Assembly: GCA_002402005.2 (NCBI GenBank)
Contig: NVUS02000378.1
Location: 1-5,193 of the forward strand
Length of the DNA: 5,193 nucleotides
DNA from: OCS116 cluster bacterium
GTDB lineage: Bacteria; Pseudomonadota; Alphaproteobacteria; Rhizobiales; OSC116
Direction of reading: 5' to 3'
The translations under genes and the position numbers were made by a program. Below the pieces are notes generated by a model that was not told the DNA's origin, searched no databases, and saw nothing but the letters and a program-made list of their open reading frames with translations. Within the stretch, counting starts at the first letter, position 1. Every line of letters begins with the position of its first letter. Below are positions 1 through 5,193 of this stretch, piece after piece.

Positions 1-834
1 AATCCAGGTGAAGGGGGCGAAATCGAACATTGGGAGCCAGCCGCCTAGGAATAGGATGGTGGTGAAAGCGCACATGAAGGTGATGGAGACGTATTCGCCT
101 AGCATGTAGAGGAGGTATGGGGTGGATGAGTATTCAATCATGAAACCGGCGACCAGTTCTGATTCTGCTTCTGGTAGATCGAACGGGGGGCGGTTGGTTT
201 CGGCCAAGGCGGAGATGAAGAAGACTATGAACATGGGGAATAGCATGAGCCAATACCAGCCGAACATGCCGTAATCGGTTTTTTGGGCGTTGACGATCTC
301 GGTTAGATTTAGAGTGCCGGTACACAGCAAAACAGTGATAAGGACGAAACCGATGGAAACCTCGTAAGACACCATTTGTGCGGTTGAGCGCATGGCACCT
401 AGGAAGGCGTATTTAGAGTTTGATGCCCAGCCACCCATAATGATGCCGTAAACACCTAATGATGAGATGGCGAAGATGTAGAGGACGCCTAGGTTTAGGT
501 TGGCGACTTCCCAGCCTTCGGATATTGGGATGACTGCCCATGCGGCTAATGCCAATACGCAGGTGACTAGGGGGGCGATGATGAAGATGAACTTGTTGGC
601 GCCAGAGGGGATGATGACCTCTTTAAACACAAATTTAAGCAGATCGGCGAAGGATTGCAACAGGCCGAAGGGGCCGACTACGTTGGGGCCACGGCGTAAT
701 TGCACGGCTGCCCAGATTTTGCGATCTAGCAAGAGCAAGAAGGCGATGACGATTAGTAGAACGACCAAGATGACCAATGAATGGACAAATATGCTTAAGA
801 CTGGCCAAATGTTAGTTAGGAAATACTCAACCAT
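1..834 (-). CDS. nuoH: NADH-quinone oxidoreductase subunit H (ND1-type), 3' end cut by the window edge
   Basis: NuoH is the membrane subunit that joins the peripheral arm to the proton-pumping arm and forms much of the quinone chamber. The frame opens with ATG at 834 (MVEYFLTNIWPVLSIF) and stays open for 278 codons to base 1; the family is about 340 residues, so roughly 60 are missing. Signature stretches are RRGPNVVGPFGLLQSFADLLK-type sequence at 47-67, GGWASNSKYAFLGAMRS (about 134-150) and the acidic loop AETNRPPFDLPEAESEL (211-227), near the quinone site in known structures. Several hydrophobic helices are evident, the first at about 13-35. The start overlaps the nuoG end by 8 bases (ATGGTTGA), with AGGA 4 bases upstream and GGAGG further up, so translation is probably coupled. 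Leucine is often coded by CTA here (15 of 39 by my count). Confidence 0.97.
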   Translation of the reverse strand, partial: MVEYFLTNIWPVLSIFVHSLVILVVLLIVIAFLLLLDRKIWAAVQLRRGPNVVGPFGLLQSFADLLKFVFKEVIIPSGANKFIFIIAPLVTCVLALAAWAVIPISEGWEVANLNLGVLYIFAISSLGVYGIIMGGWASNSKYAFLGAMRSTAQMVSYEVSIGFVLITVLLCTGTLNLTEIVNAQKTDYGMFGWYWLMLFPMFIVFFISALAETNRPPFDLPEAESELVAGFMIEYSSTPYLLYMLGEYVSITFMCAFTTILFLGGWLPMFDFAPFTWI

Positions 835-2905
835 TTGTTCCTGTTGCCTCCGACTTCGCAATCACTTTGGCCGCTTTGCAATCATCCATAATTTTGGATG
901 CGCGGGCAATTGGATTGGTGTGATAATAATCTGTGATTGTACTGACCAGCGGTGTTGACGAAATGTCGCCGCTGATTTTGATTTTTGCAAATGCGCTAAT
1001 GTCTGCGGCATCTAGCGAGCCGATATTGGCCAATTGTGGTGCTTCTTGATACATTTTTATACGTAGCTCGTCTAAATTATCGAATGGCAATTGCTGGCCG
1101 AGATGTGTGGACAGAGCGCGTAAGATGGCCCAATCTTCCTTGGCATCGCCCGGAGCGAATGTGGCTTTGATGCCCTGCTGGGCGCGGCCCTCGAGGTTTA
1201 CATAAGTTGCATTCTTTTCAGTATAGGCGGCGGATGGTAGGATAACATCGGCACTATTTGCGCCGACATCGCCATGGCTGCCCATATAGACGATGAAGCT
1301 ATTGTCTAGGTCGCATAATTTCATTTCATCAGCGCCGAGTAGGAATAACATGTCTAACTCGCCGGCTTTTGATTTAGCTAAGATGCTGGCTACATTGATT
1401 TTTTTATCTTTTGGAACACAACCAAGATCTAACGCTGCGACGCGGCTGGCGGCGGTTTGTAGGAAGTTAAGCCCGTTCCATTCATCGCTGATTGCGCCAA
1501 TATCGTTGGCTAAGGTTGCGATGGTTTCGAAAATAGCTTTGGCATCATCGCCAATGAAAGCGCCCTGCCCGACGATGATCATTGGGTTTTTGGCATCTTT
1601 TAAGGTTTTGGCGAAGCTGTGTTTGCCTTTGAGTAGTTCGTTTAAGCTTTCTGCGCCATTGCCGATATGTTGTGCGGGGTATGTATAATGGGTTTGTTCG
1701 CCGATATAGGCCACAGCCAGTTCGTTGTGGTTTACGGCTTTGACGATGCGTGAGTTTAGCACTGTGGCTTCGAGGCGCGGGTTTGAACCGATGATTAATA
1801 GTGCATCGGCATCTTCTATGCCGTTAATGCTGCTGTTAAAAATGTAGCCGGCGCGGCCTGCCCATTCGGGGCGGACGTTTGAACCTTCGTTGCGGCAATC
1901 GATATTTTCGACACCTAGGCTGTCCATTAGGGTTTTGAAAGCAAAGATTTCTTCTGCACCGTTGAGGTCGCCAACCAGAGCGGCCATCTTGGCGGCATCG
2001 GATTTTTTAACTTGGGCGGCGATGGCTTCGAAGGCTTCTGACCAAGAGGCGGGTTTTAAGCTGCCATTGGCTCTTATATATGGTGTGTCTAGGCGGCGGG
2101 TTTTGAGGCCATCCCAGATGAAGCGGGTTTTGTCTGAAATCCACTCTTCGTTAACATCATCATTGTTGATGGGCATGACGCGCATCACTTCGCGGCCGCG
2201 GACATCGACGCGGATGTTAGAGCCGACGGCATCCATAACGTCTACAGTTTGGGTTTTGCGTAGCTCCCATGGGCGGGCGTTAAATTCGTACGGGCGGCTG
2301 GTTAGAGCGCCAACGGGGCAAAGGTCGATGATGTTGCCTGACATTTCGTTGTCGACCACTGCACCCAAATAAGAAACGATTACGGCATCTTCACCGCGCC
2401 CGGTTTGGCCTAGCTCATGTACGCCAGCGACTTCGGTGGTGAAGCGGACACAGCGAGTGCAGGAGATGCAACGTGTCATTTCGGTTTTGATTAGAGGGCC
2501 TAAATTTTGTTCGGCCATGGCGCGTTTTGATTCTGTGTAGCGGGTGCCATCTAGGCCGTAGGCCATGGATTGATCTTGCAAATCGCACTCGCCGCCTTGG
2601 TCGCAAATTGGGCAATCCAAAGGATGGTTGATGAGCATGAATTCCATGACACCTTCGCGCGCCTTTTTGACCAAAGGTGTATTGGTTTTAATAACCATGC
2701 CTTCGCCGGCTGGCATGGCGCAAGAGGCGACGGGTTTGGGAGCGCGTTCCATTTCGACCAAGCACATGCGGCAATTGCCAGCAATGGAAAGTCTCTCGTG
2801 GTAACAAAAGCGCGGAATTTCGACATCAGCTTCTTCGCAGGCCTGCAAAATAGTCAGGCCGTCGGCAACTTCGATTTCTTTTCCATCAATTGTTAATTTA
2901 GGCAT
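827..2905 (-). CDS. nuoG: NADH-quinone oxidoreductase subunit G (75 kDa-type)
   Basis: NuoG carries the iron-sulfur relay of the NADH dehydrogenase arm between NuoF and the quinone-facing subunits. The product is 692 residues, normal for alphaproteobacteria, and intact. Residues 1-78 form a plant-type ferredoxin domain with N1b ligands C34, C45, C48 and C62. Next comes the N5 site with H94, C98, C101 and C107 (HPLDCPICDQGGEC). The N4 ligands are C146, C149, C152 (CISCTRC) and C196 (DLCPVGAL). From about residue 205 on is the degenerate molybdopterin-oxidoreductase-like domain, including GSHGDVGANSADVILP and AAYTEKNATYVNLEGRAQQG. I see no extra CxxC motif after residue 202, so the N7 cluster of E. 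coli and Thermus appears absent, as in mitochondria. It lies 29 bases after the nuoF frame, and its TGA stop overlaps the nuoH start by 8 bases. Confidence 0.97.
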   Translation of the reverse strand: MPKLTIDGKEIEVADGLTILQACEEADVEIPRFCYHERLSIAGNCRMCLVEMERAPKPVASCAMPAGEGMVIKTNTPLVKKAREGVMEFMLINHPLDCPICDQGGECDLQDQSMAYGLDGTRYTESKRAMAEQNLGPLIKTEMTRCISCTRCVRFTTEVAGVHELGQTGRGEDAVIVSYLGAVVDNEMSGNIIDLCPVGALTSRPYEFNARPWELRKTQTVDVMDAVGSNIRVDVRGREVMRVMPINNDDVNEEWISDKTRFIWDGLKTRRLDTPYIRANGSLKPASWSEAFEAIAAQVKKSDAAKMAALVGDLNGAEEIFAFKTLMDSLGVENIDCRNEGSNVRPEWAGRAGYIFNSSINGIEDADALLIIGSNPRLEATVLNSRIVKAVNHNELAVAYIGEQTHYTYPAQHIGNGAESLNELLKGKHSFAKTLKDAKNPMIIVGQGAFIGDDAKAIFETIATLANDIGAISDEWNGLNFLQTAASRVAALDLGCVPKDKKINVASILAKSKAGELDMLFLLGADEMKLCDLDNSFIVYMGSHGDVGANSADVILPSAAYTEKNATYVNLEGRAQQGIKATFAPGDAKEDWAILRALSTHLGQQLPFDNLDELRIKMYQEAPQLANIGSLDAADISAFAKIKISGDISSTPLVSTITDYYHTNPIARASKIMDDCKAAKVIAKSEATGTNG

Positions 2906-2909
2906 ATCG

Positions 2910-2917
2910 CTCTTCTT
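2910..2917 (-). promoter_or_regulatory. Ribosome binding site of nuoG
   Basis: AAGAAGAG lies 4 bases before the nuoG ATG, within the 29-base AT-rich gap after the nuoF stop. It is a moderate purine-rich match, not a perfect AGGAGG, but it is the only candidate in the gap. No promoter or hairpin terminator is visible there, so nuoG is probably read from the upstream operon transcript. Confidence 0.55.
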
Positions 2918-2934
2918 TTCAAAATTTTCTACAA

Positions 2935-3204
2935 TTACTCGGCAGCTTCGACATTATACATCGAGCCTGCTTTATCGGGGTTTGCAGAATATTGATCAAT
3001 TCTATCTTCAATCTCATGTCTGAAATGTTTAATCAGCCCTTGAATTGGCCATGCTGCGGCATCGCCCAGCGCACAGATTGTGTGGCCTTCAATTTGCTTT
3101 GTCACATCAAATAACATATCAATTTCACGTTTTTCGGCTCTTCCTTCGACCATTCGGGTCATCACGCGCCACATCCAACCTGTGCCTTCACGGCACGGTG
3201 TGCA
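2935..3204 (-). pseudogene. nuoF: C-terminal remainder of NuoF, separated by a nonsense codon
   Basis: Directly after the TAA at 3207-3205 the same frame continues for 89 codons with textbook NuoF sequence: CTPCREGTGWMWRVMTRMVE, then HTICALGDAAAWPIQG, ending at a TAA at 2937-2935. Counting the stop as codon 348, it supplies Cys349, Cys352 and Cys392, which with Cys346 upstream form the N3 [4Fe-4S] ligand set with normal spacing. Joined, the protein would be 437 residues, the normal length. Nothing in this part has decayed, so the interruption is recent or artefactual. The first in-frame ATG (3174) has only a weak purine run before it (GAAGG, about ten bases upstream). A product restarting there would lack Cys349 and Cys352, so independent function is unlikely. 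Confidence 0.9.
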
Positions 3205-3207
3205 TTA
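3205..3207 (-). other. In-frame TAA at a conserved glutamine codon of nuoF
   Basis: The coding strand reads TGC GGC TAA TGC ACA CCG TGC, where the family has SCGQCTPC. A single transition from CAA to TAA (plus-strand base 3207, g to a) gives this. The frame is preserved on both sides. The stop happens to overlap an ATG (TAATG), but that alternative frame ends after five codons. Confidence 0.95.
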
Positions 3208-4248
3208 GCCGCAGCTTTCATGCTTATAAAAATAAGACAGGCGCTGAATGGCTCGGATGACATCGGTTGATTTGTCCATGACGATGACGGCCGCTGTGCC
3301 TAGACCTGAGCCTAAGCCGCGTAAAGTATCGAAATCCATGACCAAATCATCACATTGTTCGGCGGGGATCATGGGGACTGATGAACCACCCGGGATGACG
3401 CATTTGAGATTGTCCCAACCGCCGCGTACGCCGCCGCAATGGGTTTCAATCAGCTCACGGAAGGTGATGCCCATTTCTTCTTCGACTGTGCAGGGGCGGT
3501 TTACATGGCCGGATATGCAGAATAATTTTGTGCCTACATTATTAGGTGTGCCCAAATTTGAGAACCATGATGCGCCACGGCGTAAAATGGTTGGGGTGAC
3601 GGCGATGGATTCGACGTTATTCACTGTACTTGGTGCGCCATAGAGGCCGACATTGGCTGGAAATGGAGGTTTGAGGCGTGGCATGCCTTTTTTACCTTCG
3701 AGACTTTCGATCAGTGCGGTTTCTTCGCCGCAGATGTAAGCCCCTGCCCCATGATGGACATAGATGTCGAAATCCCAACCCGAACCACAGGCGTTTTTGC
3801 CAACGAGGCCAGCTTCATAAGCTTGGTCGATGGCGGCTTGTAGGCGTTCGCGTTCTAGGATGAATTCGCCTCGTACATAGATGTAGCAAGCGTGGGCGCG
3901 CATGGCGAATGAGGCGATTAAGCAGCCTTCGATCAGCACATGTGGGTCATGGCGCATAATCTCGCGGTCTTTACATGTGCCGGGTTCTGATTCGTCAGCA
4001 TTGACCACTAGATAATGCGGGCGTCCGTCTGAACCTTTGGGCATGAATGACCATTTTAAGCCGGTGGGGAAACCCGCACCGCCACGGCCACGTAGGCCAG
4101 AGGCTTTGATTTGATTGACAATCCAATCGTCGCCTTTTTTGATGAAATCGGCTGTGCCATCCCAAGTGCCGCGTTTGAGCGCGCCTTTTAAGCCCCAGTC
4201 ATGCTGGCCATAGAGATTGGTAAAAATGCGGTCTTTATCTGCGAGCAT
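3205..4248 (-). CDS. nuoF: NADH-quinone oxidoreductase subunit F (51 kDa-type), cut short by an in-frame TAA
   Basis: NuoF oxidises NADH through FMN and passes electrons to cluster N3; it is the entry point of complex I on the cytoplasmic side. The start at 4248 is fixed by the TAATG junction with nuoE and a good AGGGAG site. Visible motifs are the glycine-rich nucleotide loop GLRGRGGAGFPTG (51-63), the FMN-site stretch NADESEPGTCKDR (83-95), and HHGAGAYICGEETALIESLEG (165-185) without gaps. The frame stops after 347 residues at ...YKHESCG, just past the first N3 ligand, Cys346. A normal NuoF has about 430-440 residues, so this product lacks three of four N3 cysteines and the C-terminal helical domain, and as written should not be functional. 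The missing part follows directly in the same frame (2935-3204). No indel is involved: one base change at 3207 (C to T on the coding strand) explains it. It may be a genuine nonsense mutation or a sequence error. Confidence 0.93.
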   Translation of the reverse strand: MLADKDRIFTNLYGQHDWGLKGALKRGTWDGTADFIKKGDDWIVNQIKASGLRGRGGAGFPTGLKWSFMPKGSDGRPHYLVVNADESEPGTCKDREIMRHDPHVLIEGCLIASFAMRAHACYIYVRGEFILERERLQAAIDQAYEAGLVGKNACGSGWDFDIYVHHGAGAYICGEETALIESLEGKKGMPRLKPPFPANVGLYGAPSTVNNVESIAVTPTILRRGASWFSNLGTPNNVGTKLFCISGHVNRPCTVEEEMGITFRELIETHCGGVRGGWDNLKCVIPGGSSVPMIPAEQCDDLVMDFDTLRGLGSGLGTAAVIVMDKSTDVIRAIQRLSYFYKHESCG

Positions 4249-5193
4249 TATTTATCTCCCTCTTCTACAAACTTTTTGGCTTGGGCGATCCAGTCTTCAC
4301 GATCAATGCGGCCTTTAAATTTAAGTCGGCTATCGACCCATGCTATTTGATCGGCATCCCATAAGGCGACTTGATCGAAATGATAAACGCCCAATTCATG
4401 AAGTATTGATTCAATTTTTGGCCCTACACCACTGATTTTCTTAAGATCATCGGCTTTGCCGCCGCGGGCTTCGGTTAGCATTTCAGGTTTTGTTTCGACC
4501 CGATCGGTTGCTGGTTCCGCAGTTTTTTTGGCTTTAGGTGCTGCTTTGGCTTTTGGCGTGGCAGCAGCTTTAGGCTTTGACGTGGCTTTAGGCTTTGACG
4601 TGGCTTTAGGTTTTTCTTCGGTCTTGGTTTCAGCTTTGGCTTCGGTTTTAGCCGCCTTGGCTTCTTCTTTGGCCTTAACTTTGGCTTCGGCAGCGGCAGC
4701 TTTGGCCGCTTCGGTTTCGGCTTTTTCGATCTGTTTGAGTACAGATTTATAATCGCCAACCATAGAGCCATCATATAATGTATTGTCGATCAATGTGGTA
4801 TTACCGCCCAGAGGTGCGGAATTTTCACGATCGGTTTGCGGCCCAATTTTGGTTGGGTTGCCAGCTTTTAGATCAGCAAGTAGCTGTTTAAAGCTGTCTT
4901 CATCCAAATCTTCGTAATAATCATCGTTGATTTGCACCATCGGCGCGTTGACGCAAGCGCCGAGACATTCAACTTCTAGCCATGAAAACTCGCCATCTTC
5001 GGTGATGGTGTTCTCATCGCCAATGACGCTTTTGCAGGCGTTTTTGATTTTATCGGCACCGTTAAGCCAGCATGGGGTTGTGCCACAGAATTGCACAAAA
5101 TGTTTACCGACTGGAGCTAGGTTGAACATGGTGTAGAAAGTCACCACTTCTAGAACACGGATATAAGCCATATCAAGCATATCGCCGATGTGG
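4248..5193 (-). CDS. nuoE: NADH-quinone oxidoreductase subunit E (24 kDa-type), 5' end cut by the window edge, with long C-terminal tail
   Basis: NuoE is a peripheral complex I subunit carrying the [2Fe-2S] cluster N1a beside the FMN of NuoF. The first complete visible codon is at 5192; the true start and roughly the first 70-80 residues lie outside. The Met at 5180 (residue 1 here) is internal, because family-like sequence continues upstream of it. Visible hallmarks are VTFYTMFNLAPVGK (13-26) and the thioredoxin-like cluster fold, with C32 and C37 (CGTTPC) and C72 and C76 (CLGAC), the four expected N1a ligands. The core ends near residue 150. It is followed by a Lys/Ala/Glu-rich linker (about 153-232) and a compact C-terminal domain (about 239-303) with an ISGVGPK hairpin, resembling helix-hairpin-helix domains known on alphaproteobacterial NuoE. 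The tail is probably not needed for electron transfer; its role is unknown to me. The gene ends with TAA at 4250-4248, sharing one base with the nuoF ATG. Confidence 0.96.
   Translation of the reverse strand, partial: HIGDMLDMAYIRVLEVVTFYTMFNLAPVGKHFVQFCGTTPCWLNGADKIKNACKSVIGDENTITEDGEFSWLEVECLGACVNAPMVQINDDYYEDLDEDSFKQLLADLKAGNPTKIGPQTDRENSAPLGGNTTLIDNTLYDGSMVGDYKSVLKQIEKAETEAAKAAAAEAKVKAKEEAKAAKTEAKAETKTEEKPKATSKPKATSKPKAAATPKAKAAPKAKKTAEPATDRVETKPEMLTEARGGKADDLKKISGVGPKIESILHELGVYHFDQVALWDADQIAWVDSRLKFKGRIDREDWIAQAKKFVEEGDK
4256..4261 (-). promoter_or_regulatory. Ribosome binding site of nuoF
   Basis: AGGGAG, inside the last codons of nuoE, stands 7 bases before the ATG at 4248. It supports this start, where the nuoE stop and nuoF start overlap as TAATG, an arrangement that favours translational coupling of the two subunits. 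Confidence 0.7.
4272..4466 (-). other. Helix-hairpin-helix-like C-terminal domain of NuoE
   Basis: This part of nuoE encodes about 65 residues that follow the low-complexity linker. It contains DDLKKISGVGPKIESIL, the G-V-G-P hairpin pattern typical of helix-hairpin-helix folds, then a Trp-rich segment (WVDSRLKFKGR, DREDW). From memory, similar modules end many alphaproteobacterial NuoE proteins and also occur on unrelated proteins such as some L21 ribosomal proteins. Classical helix-hairpin-helix folds bind nucleic acid, but nothing here shows that this copy does, and a structural or assembly role is as likely. Confidence 0.75.
4485..4724 (-). other. Low-complexity Lys/Ala/Glu/Pro linker in NuoE
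   Basis: About 80 residues of nuoE (roughly 153-232 from the Met at 5180) consist almost only of Ala, Lys, Glu, Thr and Pro. The first half (AETEAAKAAAAEAKVKAKEE) looks able to form a charged helix. The second half, with repeated KPKA units, should be disordered. The low complexity also produces long open frames on both strands here, which are not genes. The linker tethers the C-terminal hairpin domain to the cluster-binding core. Confidence 0.85.
4567..4610 (-). repeat. 18-bp tandem repeat inside the nuoE linker
   Basis: Two perfect back-to-back copies of an 18-base unit (plus strand gctttaggctttgacgtg, at 4567-4584 and 4585-4602) are followed by a partial third copy from 4603 that diverges after about eight bases. 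Each unit encodes six residues, read as KPKATS in nuoE, so gain or loss of a unit keeps the frame. Confidence 0.9.

Noticed and set aside
500..958. Plus-strand 152-codon frame across the nuoG/nuoH junction
   Set aside because: It is antisense to nuoH and the end of nuoG, both well supported, and its product looks like no known protein.
1293..2372. Plus-strand open frames of 131 and 160 codons antisense to nuoG
   Set aside because: They lie wholly opposite an intact, strongly conserved gene, show no recognisable motif, and are expected by chance from the codon pattern of the sense strand.
2906..2934. Possible terminator or promoter in the nuoF-nuoG gap, including the AAAATTTT palindrome
   Set aside because: The gap is 29 bases and AT-rich; the palindrome has no GC stem or loop and no -35/-10 pair is convincing.
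3205..3207. A recoding event such as selenocysteine or pyrrolysine insertion
   Set aside because: Those use TGA and TAG, not TAA, and the family residue here is Gln, not Cys or Lys.
3174..3207. Frameshift as the cause of the nuoF break
   Set aside because: The conserved sequence on both sides is in the same frame; only a substitution is needed.
4475..4774. Long open frame on the minus strand rich in Lys and Pro, and a matching plus-strand frame at 4456-4752
   Set aside because: Both are out-of-frame readings of the low-complexity nuoE linker; the nuoE frame has family support on either side of it.
1..5193. Mobile element, CRISPR array, defence or other novel system in the window
   Set aside because: Every stretch is accounted for by four complex I genes with normal order and near-zero spacing; no direct or inverted repeats beyond the nuoE linker repeat were seen.

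Overview
The window is a continuous stretch of a respiratory complex I (NADH:quinone oxidoreductase, nuo) operon. Every gene lies on the minus strand, so the order of transcription runs from high to low coordinates: nuoE (start outside the window), nuoF, nuoG, nuoH (end outside the window). Base composition is roughly balanced by eye. The protein sequences are of alphaproteobacterial/mitochondrial type: NuoF and NuoG closely follow that consensus, NuoG has no visible N7 cluster motif, and NuoE carries a Lys/Ala-rich tail ending in a helix-hairpin-helix-like domain. The gene order fits the usual alphaproteobacterial nuoA-N operon. I cannot name the genus.

Layout: 5193-4248 holds the last ~314 codons of nuoE. 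Its TAA stop shares one base with the nuoF ATG at 4248. nuoF occupies 4248-2935, but an in-frame TAA at 3207-3205 splits it into a 347-codon front part and an 89-codon remainder in the same frame. A 29-base AT-rich gap with a purine-rich ribosome binding site leads to nuoG (2905-827), which is intact. nuoH starts at 834, overlaps the nuoG end by 8 bases, and runs off the left edge after 278 codons. Coding density is almost complete. There is no gene-free stretch longer than 29 bases, and I see no promoter, terminator, RNA gene, mobile element or CRISPR array.

Together NuoE, NuoF and NuoG form the NADH dehydrogenase module on the cytoplasmic side: NADH and FMN bind in NuoF, N1a is in NuoE, N3 in NuoF, and N1b, N4 and N5 in NuoG. 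NuoH is the membrane subunit that helps form the quinone pocket and couples electron transfer to proton pumping.

The one real anomaly is the nonsense codon in nuoF. It sits where the near-invariant glutamine of the SCGQCTPC motif is expected, in the middle of the N3 [4Fe-4S] ligand set. Downstream sequence is fully conserved, so this is either a very recent nonsense mutation, a single-base sequence error, or (least likely) a read-through site. I found no sign of an undescribed system; otherwise this is ordinary core metabolism.
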